A stretch of 48,945 nt of DNA. Source: Halothiobacillus sp. 15-55-196 (GTDB taxonomy: Bacteria > Pseudomonadota > Gammaproteobacteria > Halothiobacillales > Halothiobacillaceae). Made by a program: the position numbers and the translations under genes. Positions 33,390 to 43,055 of this stretch are shown in pieces. The notes under the pieces are model-generated. The model was not told where the DNA came from and did no database searches. It was given only the letters and a program-made list of their open reading frames with translations. The stretch's first letter is position 1. Each line of letters begins with the position of its first letter. The stretch lies in the NCBI GenBank assembly GCA_002282715.1, contig NCKC01000007.1, forward strand, positions 73,734 through 122,678, given 5' to 3'.

Positions 33390-34169
33390 ATGGATTACTT
33401 CGCAATCACCAATGAGATATACAAGCTTTGGTGGGTCATCCCCCTCCTCCTTGTTATCACAGTCTTCAAGACACCGTGGTTTAAGGGACTGGCTGGAGAG
33501 GCCCTGGTCAAGTTGGCAGCAAAGCTTTGGCTCCCTGCCGACACGTACCACCCAATTCACAATGTGACGCTCCCGACGCCGGATGGAACCACGCAGATTG
33601 ACCACATCTTCGTATCTCGTTTTGGCATTTTTGTCGTAGAAACAAAAAACATGAAGGGCTGGATCTTCGGAGCCGAAAATCAAGCTGAGTGGACACAGAA
33701 AATCTTCAAACAAACCTTCAGATTTCAGAACCCACTTCGCCAGAACTATAAACACCTGAAGGCATTGGAGGCAGCTCTTGATGTTCCGCCAGAAGTCATG
33801 CACTCGGTGGTTGTGTTTGCTGGCGACAGCACGTTCAAATCCCCCATGCCGCCCAATGTCACCAGTGGCGGTGGCTACATCACGTATATCAAGTCCTTTC
33901 GAGAAACGGTCCTGACAGAATCCGAAGTGCTAAAGGTGCTTGGACAGATACGAGCTGGCCGCCTTGAACCTACGCGCAAGACTCATCGCCAGCATGTTCA
34001 GCAGCTCAAATCTCGTTCTGATCCAACAGCAGAAAGGAAGTGCCCGAAATGCGGCAGCCCGATGGTTTTGCGTACTGCAAAACAGGGGGCGAATGCAGGC
34101 AGACAGTTTTGGGGCTGCTCCACATTTCCAAAGTGCAAGGTGATGCAAAATGTCACCGAACTCCACTAA
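33390..34169 (+). CDS. NERD-domain protein with C-terminal topoisomerase-type zinc ribbon
   Basis: 259-aa membrane-anchored protein. A hydrophobic segment near residues 14-28 (WWVIPLLLVITVF) anchors it in the inner membrane. The NERD nuclease-related domain (residues 35-140) has DHIFVSRFGIFVVETKNMKGWIFG, with the Asp and Glu-x-Lys expected of a PDDEXK-like fold, then QNPLRQNYKHLKALEAAL. The C-terminal 40 residues hold CPKCGSPMVLRTAKQGANAGRQFWGCSTFPKCK, a four-Cys zinc ribbon as in bacterial topoisomerase I. It probably processes or senses DNA at the membrane. NERD proteins are common in mobile elements, but their job is largely unproven. Confidence 0.85.
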   Translation: MDYFAITNEIYKLWWVIPLLLVITVFKTPWFKGLAGEALVKLAAKLWLPADTYHPIHNVTLPTPDGTTQIDHIFVSRFGIFVVETKNMKGWIFGAENQAEWTQKIFKQTFRFQNPLRQNYKHLKALEAALDVPPEVMHSVVVFAGDSTFKSPMPPNVTSGGGYITYIKSFRETVLTESEVLKVLGQIRAGRLEPTRKTHRQHVQQLKSRSDPTAERKCPKCGSPMVLRTAKQGANAGRQFWGCSTFPKCKVMQNVTELH

Positions 34170-34266
34170 GGAAATCTCCCTGGATCCGTTTCAGACAAGA
34201 GTTTCGATAGCTCTTCCATATTTGAAGACGATTGGCGGGAGCTTCTGACGCCATGACCTTGATCAC

Positions 34267-35643
34267 TCAGCACGCACTCACTGTAGCAAGCTGATGAATA
34301 TCGGTCGTATAGGCCGGTGAATGTCGGTTGCGTTTCATGGCCCAGTGCGGTTTGAATCCCTCGCCGGCGAGTTTGACCGTGTGCTTGCCCATGCGGGCGT
34401 TGATGGCATCCATGACCTGCATCAGTTGATCGGCGTTGTTCTTTACGCCGATGCGTTCCATGTCGTTCTGTTGTGAGGGCCGACCAAACAAATCCCCTTG
34501 CTCCATGTCTGCAAACAGATCCGTGATCTGTCCTTGGCCCTTGGGTCGAATATCCAGAAGCATGACGCCTGCCTTTTGGTAGTCATGGCCTGGCTGGTAG
34601 ATTCGTTCCAGTCCCTGAATGACGTGTTTGACCAGAACCCGTGTGTCATCGGTTGCTGTGATCAGGGGCAAGGTGATGCTGTTGCCGTAGAATGGCTTGG
34701 CGCTGAACGGGCTGGTGCGGATAAATACCTGCACGCCACCGGCCACGCTGCCTTGGCGGCGGAGTTTCTCGGCGGCTCGGCTCATGTAGGCGGTGACCGC
34801 TTGCTTGAGATCGGGCAGATACCAGACCGGTTTACCAAAGGAACGACTGGAGATGATCTGTTGCCTCGGTGGTGTGATGTCTTCTAGATTCAGACAAGCC
34901 ACCCCGCGCAATTCCCAGACGGTGCGTTCCAGAACGACAGAGAACCGGCGACTGATGACCTTGGGATCGGCTCGTTTGAGATCAAGTACGCTATGGATGC
35001 CTAGTGTCTGAAGCTGTTCGTTCAGCTTGCGGCCCACACCCCAGACTTCACCCACCTCAATGCTGCCCATCAATCGATCAATCTGATGTTCGGCCAGCGC
35101 AGTGAGATCACAGACCCCCGCCCATTCAGAACGCTTCTTGGCGATGTGGTTGGCGAGCTTTGCCTGAGTTTTTGAAGCACCAATCCCGACACAGGTGGGA
35201 ATGCCGATCCATTGCCGAACCTGATGACGAATCTTTTGGGCCGTGGCCGTACGGTCGATATCCATACCGGACAGGTCAAGGAAGCATTCGTCGATTGAGT
35301 AGACCTCCTGCCGAGGGGAAAACTGGCCAAGGATCGTCATCATGCGCTGGCTCATGTCAGAGTAGAGCGTGTAATTGGAAGACAGGCCAATCAGGCCATG
35401 TGTCATTTCCATCTCCTGGATCTGGAACCATGGCTGCCCCATGCCAATGCCCAGCGCCTTGGCTTCGGCGGAGCGTGCCACGGCACAGCCGTCATTGTTC
35501 GACAGCACAACGACCGGTCGGTCCTCAAGTTTTGGGTTGAACACCCGCTCACAGGAAACATAGAAGTTGTTGCCATCGATCAGGGCTATGGCGCGTGAAG
35601 AAGGAGAGCCCAAGTGGGAAGAGAATGACCGCATGTCGGACAT
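34267..35643 (-). CDS. umuC: DNA polymerase V catalytic subunit UmuC
   Basis: Y-family translesion polymerase. [20 protein letters not shown] (residues near 19-38) carries the first catalytic acidic residue, and [13 protein letters not shown] near residue 115 contains the Asp-Glu pair. Helix-hairpin-helix and little-finger regions follow, with a C-terminal DUF4113 tail ([18 protein letters not shown]). At 458 aa it is slightly longer than the 422 aa of E. coli because of about 17 extra residues before the first strand and a longer tail. It starts 10 nt after the umuD stop. With processed UmuD it copies damaged DNA. Mobile copies are common and raise host mutation and damage tolerance. Confidence 0.94.
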   Translation of the reverse strand: MSDMRSFSSHLGSPSSRAIALIDGNNFYVSCERVFNPKLEDRPVVVLSNNDGCAVARSAEAKALGIGMGQPWFQIQEMEMTHGLIGLSSNYTLYSDMSQRMMTILGQFSPRQEVYSIDECFLDLSGMDIDRTATAQKIRHQVRQWIGIPTCVGIGASKTQAKLANHIAKKRSEWAGVCDLTALAEHQIDRLMGSIEVGEVWGVGRKLNEQLQTLGIHSVLDLKRADPKVISRRFSVVLERTVWELRGVACLNLEDITPPRQQIISSRSFGKPVWYLPDLKQAVTAYMSRAAEKLRRQGSVAGGVQVFIRTSPFSAKPFYGNSITLPLITATDDTRVLVKHVIQGLERIYQPGHDYQKAGVMLLDIRPKGQGQITDLFADMEQGDLFGRPSQQNDMERIGVKNNADQLMQVMDAINARMGKHTVKLAGEGFKPHWAMKRNRHSPAYTTDIHQLATVSAC

Positions 35644-35653
35644 ATCCGTCAGC

Positions 35654-36340
35654 TCAACTCAGGGCATGGATGACATTGGTTACCACGCCCCAGATCACCA
35701 GATCCTGATCTTGGTTCACCTCGATGACCGGATAGGCCGGATTCTCCGGTACTAAGCGAACCACTTCGCCTCGAATGGAGAGCCGCTTGACGGTGAGTTC
35801 GCCATCCAGCGCGGCAATCACCACCTTGCCATCGGTGGCCGTGATCGCCCGATCGACGATCAACAGGTCGCCATCATGAATACCGGCTCCCAGCATGGAG
35901 TCACCCTGCACCCGCAAGAAGAAAGTGGCTTCCTTGTGTCGGATTAAGTGACGATTCAGATCGATTCGCTCATCCGCATAGTCGTCGGCCGGTGATGGGA
36001 AACCGGCGGCAATACGGCCGCTGTAGAGAACCAACGGCAGCATGGAATTGATTTCGCTGGGGAGCAGTCGTGTCAGGCCGGCGGTGGCCAGTTGATCTGA
36101 GTCTGGCAAACCTTGGGGGTTGTTGATTACTGAGTTGAGATCGGCCAGCTCATCCAGCCAGTTTTTAATCGCTGACACCTGACTTTGTGGAACCCGGACG
36201 GTGGTCGTCGGCTCGCCCCATCGTCCTTGGCCTTTGGGTCGACCTGCGCCCGCACGAGCGCCACCTCGCGTCGCACCATTCGAAGACGAGGATGACGGCG
36301 TGTCGGACGGTGATTCTGCAGGATGGGAAGGTTTGGGCAT
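35654..36340 (-). CDS. umuD: UmuD-like S24 peptidase with N-terminal extension
   Basis: 228-aa LexA/UmuD-family autoprotease. The C-terminal 140 residues match UmuD: cleavage site at Ala-Gly in [13 protein letters not shown], the Ser nucleophile in [15 protein letters not shown] and the Lys general base in [17 protein letters not shown]. The first 85 residues are extra compared with E. coli UmuD (139 aa): a Ser/Gly-rich start, [15 protein letters not shown], then [24 protein letters not shown], a possible DNA-binding unit of ribbon-helix-helix type. The ATG at 36340 is preferred to a TTG at 36349. A perfect palindrome stands 12 bp upstream, so the protein may act both as UmuD and as its own repressor. 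Confidence 0.9.
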   Translation of the reverse strand: MPKPSHPAESPSDTPSSSSSNGATRGGARAGAGRPKGQGRWGEPTTTVRVPQSQVSAIKNWLDELADLNSVINNPQGLPDSDQLATAGLTRLLPSEINSMLPLVLYSGRIAAGFPSPADDYADERIDLNRHLIRHKEATFFLRVQGDSMLGAGIHDGDLLIVDRAITATDGKVVIAALDGELTVKRLSIRGEVVRLVPENPAYPVIEVNQDQDLVIWGVVTNVIHALS

Positions 36341-36352
36341 GGTGATCAATCA

Positions 36353-36375
36353 TTGAATATTGTTTCAATATTCAA
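36353..36375. promoter_or_regulatory. 23-bp perfect palindrome upstream of umuD (putative operator)
   Basis: TTGAATATTG (36353-36362) and its exact complement at 36366-36375, separated by TTT. It lies 12 bp upstream of the umuD start and about 105 bp upstream of the divergent secreted nuclease gene. It does not match the E. coli LexA box CTGT-N8-ACAG, so a different repressor (perhaps UmuD's extension) is likely. Confidence 0.7.
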
Positions 36376-36479
36376 ACTCAATCAAGCCTGCATATCAAGC
36401 AGCATTTCATAGATGCTGCAATTGATCGCTTAGGACACAATGCGCTCCCAGCAGTCATTCGGAAAGAAGGAGTTTCATC

Positions 36480-37148
36480 GTGCGTCGAACCGTCCATATT
36501 GTTTTAGCGGGCTTGCTACTGATTGGCAGTGTGCAATCCGCATCTGCCGGGCTGTTTGGCCATATGGCCGCTTTCGCCGCTGGAGCGGTCATTGCACACG
36601 AGACCGACAAGGCTATCCGTGATCACCATAGCAATGCAGGCGGTGTGGCGGCTGATGGTCGTTATGCAGCGGTTTCACCTGAGTCAGAAGCGTTACCCAA
36701 CGCAAAAATGACACCAGGTGCCATCAACCCTGACGTGACCCAGCAAAACATCATGGAGACGATCTGTCGGCCGGGTGGCTATACCAAATCCATCAGACCG
36801 CCGGAGAGTTATACCAGCAAGCTCAAGCGTGAACAGATCAGGGCCTACGGATATACCGACACCCGAATGTATGACTATGAAGAGGATCATTTGATTTCAC
36901 TTGAACTCGGTGGTTCGCCAGATAACCCCAAGAACCTGTGGCCCGAGCCGCACCACGTCGTCGGAGGCTGGGGCAGCTACGCGAAGGATGAACTTGAAAA
37001 TCAGCTACACAAGATGGTTTGCGACGGACAGGTTTCTCTCAGACAGGCCCAGCAAGACATCGCGGGCAACTGGATTGACACCTATAAGCGCCTGATCGGG
37101 CCGACGCCCGTTGAAACTGAGGGGCGTCACAGTCACTCCCCCGGTTGA
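36480..37148 (+). CDS. Secreted HNH-like nuclease
   Basis: 222-aa protein with a Sec signal peptide (RRTVHIVLAGLLLIGSVQSASA, cleavage near residue 24). The mature part carries an HNH-type motif near residue 138: EEDHLISLELGGSPDNPKNLWPEP, with Asp-His, the Gly-Gly turn and the Asn-Leu-Trp-Pro-Glu end typical of exported HNH-like nucleases. CRPGGYTKSIRPP precedes it. AAGGAG stands 8 nt before the GTG start. It is divergent from umuD across the palindromic operator. A periplasmic or extracellular nuclease could degrade incoming or environmental DNA, but the true substrate is not known. Confidence 0.8.
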   Translation: MRRTVHIVLAGLLLIGSVQSASAGLFGHMAAFAAGAVIAHETDKAIRDHHSNAGGVAADGRYAAVSPESEALPNAKMTPGAINPDVTQQNIMETICRPGGYTKSIRPPESYTSKLKREQIRAYGYTDTRMYDYEEDHLISLELGGSPDNPKNLWPEPHHVVGGWGSYAKDELENQLHKMVCDGQVSLRQAQQDIAGNWIDTYKRLIGPTPVETEGRHSHSPG

Positions 37149-37285
37149 AAACGGATTTCCAGAGGGATTTTAATTGATGTTTTCATGGCTTCATTTTCTC
37201 AATGAGTTGAAGCCTCCTCATATCCCGGGGCGATTCACCCTGGAAATATTTTCGAAAGTATAAAGGGCATTGTCGGGGACAGTTT

Positions 37286-37948
37286 TTAACCAGAAGCCTG
37301 ATCTGCCTCGATAAGGAATCTCTCTACAGAAAGAGCAGTTTGCTCAATGAAAATCTCCTTCAACTTTTGCTTATCAACCCAGGGGTAGCGAGTATTCACT
37401 AGGTACGCGTTCAGATAGCCTTGCATCATGACCATGCAGAGGTCACTGGCTAATATGGCCTCTTTGTCTGAAACTCCAATTTCATGAGCAACTTCTACTG
37501 CAGTAGTGCGTAATAGTTTCAAGGCCGCTTGGTAGGAGTCTGTGTGGCTTTCTGGGATAGAGAATGGACTGAGAGCCCCTCTATCGCCTTGTGCTTCATA
37601 TGCCAGCCAGAAACGCTCAGGATGCTCAATCCAATAATTGATAAAAGCTCGAATTAAGACACGATGACGCTTTCGAGCAGATTGAATTTCAGTAATCGAC
37701 TCGTGCAAATATTCTTTTAAGTCATGAATGCTCTGAAACCATAGGTACTTGAGCAACGCCTGCCTATTCGCAAAATACCTGTAAGGGGACATTGGAGACA
37801 TACCAGCTTTTGCCGCAACGGCACGCATGGACACACCTTCAATGCCTTGACTTTTGAAAATATCCATTGCAATGCCGACCAATTCATTCCTAACTCTCAG
37901 TGCATCTTCCTTGTTGCCTCGCCGAATTCGCACATGTTTTTCAGTCAT
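37286..37948 (-). CDS. TetR/AcrR-family transcriptional regulator
   Basis: 220-aa repressor. The N-terminal helix-turn-helix is clear: ELVGIAMDIFKSQGIEGVSMRAVAAKAGMSPMSPYRYFANRQALLKYLW (residues 22-70). The C-terminal ligand domain is helical and includes FWLAYEAQGDRG and a Met-rich helix (DLCMVMMQGYLNAYLV). It is divergent from the Aer-like receptor across about 260 bp, so it may control that gene and the c-di-GMP gene downstream as well as itself. The gene lies at the edge of an AT-rich block unlike the rest of the island. The ligand is unknown. Confidence 0.9.
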   Translation of the reverse strand: MTEKHVRIRRGNKEDALRVRNELVGIAMDIFKSQGIEGVSMRAVAAKAGMSPMSPYRYFANRQALLKYLWFQSIHDLKEYLHESITEIQSARKRHRVLIRAFINYWIEHPERFWLAYEAQGDRGALSPFSIPESHTDSYQAALKLLRTTAVEVAHEIGVSDKEAILASDLCMVMMQGYLNAYLVNTRYPWVDKQKLKEIFIEQTALSVERFLIEADQASG

Positions 37949-38206
37949 ACCATATCACTTATTTTGATAGCCGTGAGTGCCGCCTGATGATACATTAGAT
38001 TAGTGTAAGCTCACGCACACATTTATATCCGTGTAATTAGGGGCATCATCACCTCTCAATGTTGATAATTGTTTGAATTTTTACTGAGGGCGGCTTATCT
38101 CTTGAGTGCGTATACCAAGAGAATAACCTTTTAATTTGCAAGTCAAAGCGCACAGATTGTGTGGTTGTGGTCCAGAAAGACTGTGGATCGTTTACAGGGC
38201 GGTGTT

Positions 38207-39808
38207 ATGAAGAATAATGGTCAGGTCACCCAGCGAAATATCGATTACCCTGCTGACCAGTTTTTGGTGTCCAGTACTGACCTTAAGGGGGTATTGACTT
38301 ATGTCAATGATGACTTTATCAAGTTAAGTGGCTACACCCGTGACGAGTTAATAGGTAAAAGTCATAACATCGTCCGACATCCAGATATGCCGCAGGCGGC
38401 ATTCCGCGATCTATGGGAGACAATCAAACAAGGCAAACCCTGGCAACAACTGGTCAAGAATCGCGCCAAAAATGGTGATCATTATTGGGTTAAAGCTTAT
38501 GTAACACCAATTTTTCAGGGTGGCAGTATCGTTGGCTATCAGTCAGTACGGATCAAGCCCACGTATGATGAAATTACCTCGGCTGAAGGCCTCTACCGAA
38601 GGTTGAGTGCTAATCCTTCATTATCCATTCCACATAAACATGGTTTGGCAGATCGAAATTTCTTGCCTCTTATCAATTTTGGCATGATTGGTTTGATGGC
38701 CTTTCAAATTGCTAACCTTGTACTGCTGTTAGCGGGTGAGCCCGCTTCTGCATTCCGTTTGGCATTTGGGGTTCTTGGGGTGATATGGCCAATGCCAATG
38801 TATTGGATTGTTCGATCTCTGTTTAAGCCGATTAATGAGGTGACTCATAACCTGCGCCATATAACCTCTGGCAACTTGCGCGAAAAAATTGAAGTTCGCG
38901 GAAATAATGAGTTGGGCGCGATTTCAGAGTCGGTCAAATCACTACAAGCCCGCTTGGTGAACATGATTGGCAAGTTTGCTGCCTCTGTGATCCAACTTAA
39001 CGGATTGGCTGAGCGTCTCACGCATAGCGGTGAAGAAGCTTTGCGCAACATGGAACAGCAAAATCAACAAACTGAAATGGTTGCGGCGGCCATGAATGAA
39101 ATGAGTGCTACCGTTCAAGATGTGGCGCGTAATGCAGCGAACACAGCAGATGCAGTCACCAAAGCCGAAGAAAAAGCCATCCATGGACAAACAGAGGTGC
39201 AAAACACCCAAATGGCCATAGACCGACTAGAGTCAAAGCTCGATAAAACAGCCGCGGCCATTGATGATCTCCGTATTCAAGGAGACAGCATCGAAAGCGT
39301 TGTCAAACTTATTAGCAATATTGCCGATCAAACCAATCTCCTGGCTTTAAACGCAGCCATTGAAGCGGCGCGCGCAGGTGAGCATGGAAGAGGATTTGCG
39401 GTTGTAGCAGATGAGGTGCGTTCGCTCGCTGCCAAAACCCAGATATCAACAACCGATATTCGCGACATGATCGACCGCCTACGGCTCGGAATTGGGGAGA
39501 CCGTTCATTCAATTAATGAAGGCAAGGAACAGATGCATGCCGTAAAGGCTCAAGCAGAATCCACGGGTGCGTCTTTGGCAGAAATCCATATTGCAGTTAC
39601 ACAGATTGGCGATATGAGTACTCAAATCGCTACGGCGACAGAAGAGCAGAGCATGGTGTCTGAGGAAATGAACCGCAATATCCACTCCATTAGTGAGCAA
39701 ACGGAAGGGGCGATAGCTGTCGCGAAGGCAAACTCTCAACTTGCCGCTCAAATCACCAATCTTGCGATGATATTGCATAGTGATGTCAAGGGATACAATC
39801 TCTCCTAA
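38207..39808 (+). CDS. Aer-like PAS-containing methyl-accepting chemotaxis protein
   Basis: 533-aa energy-taxis/aerotaxis receptor. The N-terminal PAS domain (residues 20-120) resembles E. coli Aer: [48 protein letters not shown], the segment around the FAD pocket. A hydrophobic hairpin follows (residues 150-205, [23 protein letters not shown]), then a HAMP-like region. The signalling tip near residue 370 is canonical: [36 protein letters not shown]. The start at 38207 is chosen by alignment with Aer; the frame is open from 38159. It is followed by a GGDEF-EAL gene 48 nt downstream. FAD binding is inferred from resemblance. Confidence 0.92.
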   Translation: MKNNGQVTQRNIDYPADQFLVSSTDLKGVLTYVNDDFIKLSGYTRDELIGKSHNIVRHPDMPQAAFRDLWETIKQGKPWQQLVKNRAKNGDHYWVKAYVTPIFQGGSIVGYQSVRIKPTYDEITSAEGLYRRLSANPSLSIPHKHGLADRNFLPLINFGMIGLMAFQIANLVLLLAGEPASAFRLAFGVLGVIWPMPMYWIVRSLFKPINEVTHNLRHITSGNLREKIEVRGNNELGAISESVKSLQARLVNMIGKFAASVIQLNGLAERLTHSGEEALRNMEQQNQQTEMVAAAMNEMSATVQDVARNAANTADAVTKAEEKAIHGQTEVQNTQMAIDRLESKLDKTAAAIDDLRIQGDSIESVVKLISNIADQTNLLALNAAIEAARAGEHGRGFAVVADEVRSLAAKTQISTTDIRDMIDRLRLGIGETVHSINEGKEQMHAVKAQAESTGASLAEIHIAVTQIGDMSTQIATATEEQSMVSEEMNRNIHSISEQTEGAIAVAKANSQLAAQITNLAMILHSDVKGYNLS

Positions 39809-39856
39809 TGCCACCAGTAGTTATTGAGAATACCCGTTCGAATTGGAGTCTTGCCG

Positions 39857-42739
39857 ATGCTCGAACTCGGAAGTAATGCAAGCCGAAGCTTCCGGCTAGT
39901 CACTATTTTATTAATATGTTCCGCAGCTTTCATGATGCTTGCCCTCACGCTGCCACGCATGGTGCTATTTACTTATCGACCAGAGGATCATGCCAGTATC
40001 CATCTCTTGCTCGAACTGGTGTCGATCTCTGTCTCTGTCATGGTAGTAACTGTCACTTGGATATCAAAAAATAAGCAACCAAAATGGCAACCACAAATCC
40101 TGATTTTCGGGTTCACCCTTATCGCTGGGCTTGATTTGCTCCACGCGCTAACATTCAAGGGCATGCCTTCTTTAATAAACAACTCTAACTCTGATGAGTC
40201 CATATTTTTCTGGCTTGCGGGGAGAGTGGCCACCCTGGCTGTAATTATCATTCTTGGGTTAAAAATCAAAATACGCGGAAGTAAAATTATTTCGTTTTTT
40301 TCTGCGCTAATTGTACTAGCGATCGCTTTTTATATTGGAACTTTTCATCTGAATTATTTCCCGGCCCTATTCTTGCCAGGAAAGGGTGTTACCCAATTCA
40401 AAATCAACGCCGAGTATGGAATTTTTGTTGCCAACATGCTTGCATCAATTTGGCTATTTTTGCTTTGGAATAAAAGTAAAAACGAAAAGAATTTATGGCT
40501 GGCGTCGGCTTGTGTGATGACAGGATTGAGTGAATTGGCGTTCACCAACTATATAACATCATCTGATTTTATCAATGTATTCGGCCATGCGTATAAAGCA
40601 ATTGCTTACCTAATCATATTCAGAGCCATTGCATATAGTAGCATTCAGGAGCCATATGAAATTCTCGAAAAAACCAACGCCACCATTAAACGAAAGGAAC
40701 AGGAATTTAAAAACCTGCTTGACTCACTTCCTGTTGATGTCGTCCAGATCAATCCTGATTACAGTATCCGGTACTGTAATTCAAGGTTTTCATCTCATAT
40801 AGGGAAACAGACTGACCTTCTACAAGGAAAACTTTGGTCTGAAATCAACACACCTGGGTGGTCTGGTAACAAGCTATTGTCATTTGATGCACCCTTTAGA
40901 GGTCATCGATCTACTTTCGAATTCACAGATAACGACCGTGAGCCTCCTCAATACTACAGCGCTATCGCTATTCCAGAGCTAGATATTGAGAGTGGAAAAA
41001 ATGGAGTTTTGGCCATTTTTGTTAACACTACTGAGCAAGAAATGATAAGAAGGCAACTGGGTGAAACAAAGAAAGAGAACATGGATCTTAAATCGGCTCT
41101 AGATGCACATGCAATTGTTGCCACAACTGATGCCAAGGGAGTGATTACGAGCATCAATAAAAAGTTTTGTCAGATTTCAAAATATTCGCCAGAAGAGCTT
41201 ATTGGTAAAACACACCGTGTGATTAACTCAGGCTACCACCCAAAGTCATTTTTCAATGATCTTTGGAAAACAATATCATCAGGCAAGGTTTGGACTGGGG
41301 AGATATGTAACCGGGCGAAAGATGGATCCATATATTGGGTAGTCACCACCATTGTTCCCTTTTTTTCTGCTACTAGTCTGGGGAAGTCGGCGAAACCTGA
41401 TCGGTACCTTGCTATTCGCGCCGATATTACTGAGCAGAAAAGAGCCCAGCAAGAAGCTCAGAAAATGGCATTTTATGACGTATTAACCGGCTTGCCGAAT
41501 CGACGGTTCATGGTTGAGCGCCTAGATATAGCCATAGCAAATACGAGTCGAAATCAGAATTTTTGTTCGTTAATGTTGTTGGACATCGATCACTTCAAAT
41601 ATGTTAACGATACTTATGGGCATGATCAAGGCGATGAATTGTTGAGGCAGGTTGCCGCTCGTCTCAACGGATGTGCGCACAAGACCGATACTATCGCCCG
41701 AATGGGTGGCGATGAGTTCGTTGTCATTTTCGCAGATCTTGGCACTGACCGCGCTAATGCCTTAGTTCGATCAAATGATTTGGCAGAGAAAATTCGGGAG
41801 ACGTTGGCAGAGCCATACCATCTTAAGGACATCACTGTTTTCAGTTCATCCAGTATAGGATGCGTCATGTTCCATGATGAAAGCTTATCTGGAGATGAGA
41901 CTTTAAAGCGGGCTGATATAGCGCTATATAGTGCCAAGTCTCTGGGCAGAAATCGCGTGCAGTATTTTGACACTTCAATGCAAACTGAGATTATGGAGTA
42001 CTCTCAGATAGTATTGGATTTACGTACTGCGCGAAGTAAGAATGAATTAATTTTGTTCTATCAGCCAATAGTTGATTTAAATCAAGAAATTACTGGATAT
42101 GAAGCACTTATCCGTTGGAATCACAGTAAAAAGGGTTTGATCTCTCCTGCGGCTTTTATACCTGTAGCAGAAAAATCAGGTCTAATTATTTCCATCGGGG
42201 AATGGGTAATCAGAGAGGCCTGCCGTAAGTTATCGGTTTGGGCGAATGAACCTGAAAAGAAAAATTTGACGATTTCTGTAAATGTAAGTGCTTATCAACT
42301 AAATGAAGCAGATTTTGTATCTAAGGCCATCTCTAATATTGAACAGTTCTTAGTTCGCCCAACTCACCTGAAAATTGAAATCACTGAAAGTATGCTACAA
42401 CGTGATATCCATACTACAATTTCCAAGTTAAATGAACTAAAGAAACTTGGCGTCCGATTTTCTTTAGATGATTTTGGAACAGGGTACTCATCTTTGAGCT
42501 ACCTGAAAAAACTGCCATTAGATTTTTTGAAGATCGACCGGTCCTTTGTTCGTGACATTATGATTGATCAGGAAGATGCAGCCATAGCTGAGACCATCTT
42601 GCTACTCGCTCAAACGCTTGGCATGAAAGTTATTGCAGAAGGTGTTGAGACATTGGATCAGTATCATTTCCTTAAAACACGCGGCTGTGATTACTTTCAA
42701 GGTTATTTATTTGGAAAACCGGCCCCGCTAGATGACTAA
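39857..42739 (+). CDS. Membrane GGDEF-EAL protein with MASE3-like sensor and two PAS domains
   Basis: 960-aa c-di-GMP enzyme. Residues 1-270 form about eight transmembrane helices with LDLLHALTFKGM and GHAYKAIAYLIIFRAI, a MASE3-like pattern. PAS domains lie near 285-400 and 415-540 (ISKYSPEELIGKTHRVINSGYHPKSFFNDLW). The GGDEF domain has an intact ARMGGDEF near residue 614, but its inhibitory site reads HKTD instead of RxxD. The EAL domain keeps its residues: YEALIRW near 748, VNVSAYQL, EITES, DDFGTGYSSL, KIDRSF, IAEGVET and YFQGYLF. Both cyclase and phosphodiesterase activity are possible. The ATG at 39857 has GGAG upstream. It probably works with the Aer-like receptor. Confidence 0.93.
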   Translation: MLELGSNASRSFRLVTILLICSAAFMMLALTLPRMVLFTYRPEDHASIHLLLELVSISVSVMVVTVTWISKNKQPKWQPQILIFGFTLIAGLDLLHALTFKGMPSLINNSNSDESIFFWLAGRVATLAVIIILGLKIKIRGSKIISFFSALIVLAIAFYIGTFHLNYFPALFLPGKGVTQFKINAEYGIFVANMLASIWLFLLWNKSKNEKNLWLASACVMTGLSELAFTNYITSSDFINVFGHAYKAIAYLIIFRAIAYSSIQEPYEILEKTNATIKRKEQEFKNLLDSLPVDVVQINPDYSIRYCNSRFSSHIGKQTDLLQGKLWSEINTPGWSGNKLLSFDAPFRGHRSTFEFTDNDREPPQYYSAIAIPELDIESGKNGVLAIFVNTTEQEMIRRQLGETKKENMDLKSALDAHAIVATTDAKGVITSINKKFCQISKYSPEELIGKTHRVINSGYHPKSFFNDLWKTISSGKVWTGEICNRAKDGSIYWVVTTIVPFFSATSLGKSAKPDRYLAIRADITEQKRAQQEAQKMAFYDVLTGLPNRRFMVERLDIAIANTSRNQNFCSLMLLDIDHFKYVNDTYGHDQGDELLRQVAARLNGCAHKTDTIARMGGDEFVVIFADLGTDRANALVRSNDLAEKIRETLAEPYHLKDITVFSSSSIGCVMFHDESLSGDETLKRADIALYSAKSLGRNRVQYFDTSMQTEIMEYSQIVLDLRTARSKNELILFYQPIVDLNQEITGYEALIRWNHSKKGLISPAAFIPVAEKSGLIISIGEWVIREACRKLSVWANEPEKKNLTISVNVSAYQLNEADFVSKAISNIEQFLVRPTHLKIEITESMLQRDIHTTISKLNELKKLGVRFSLDDFGTGYSSLSYLKKLPLDFLKIDRSFVRDIMIDQEDAAIAETILLLAQTLGMKVIAEGVETLDQYHFLKTRGCDYFQGYLFGKPAPLDD

Positions 42740-43055
42740 TTTTTACTTTGTGGAGTTTTTTTTGCTCACACGTCGCTGTCGAGCGGTGATTGACACAAGT
42801 TGCTGACCACATTCTGACCGGTGCGGGAATCCTCTTCCTTCAGGGAGGAGATAAAGTCAAGCATTGAGTGATCCATGATGAGGACACCAGACAGCCACAC
42901 CCTGATGGGTCTTGTGCCGACAACTGAAGATTTTGATTTCCGGCGTGGATTTCGAGTACGGGGTGTGCAAATCCCTACACCGAACTGGTTCAACCAGATA
43001 TGGAAACCTGCACCGCTCTGGTGGATCCGTGTCTATCTTTGTTATTTATATCTAC
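42740..43055. other. Gap between convergent genes, no confident gene
   Basis: 316 bp. A minus-strand frame (42766-42993) ends with MDHSMLDFISSLKEEDSRTGQNVVSN. It has no convincing start or family, though the piece beginning MDHSMLDF looks protein-like. Nothing else is seen. Confidence 0.4.

Noticed and set aside
36353..36375. Canonical E. coli-type LexA box for umuDC
   Set aside because: The palindrome has no CTGT...ACAG ends, so only a generic operator is claimed.
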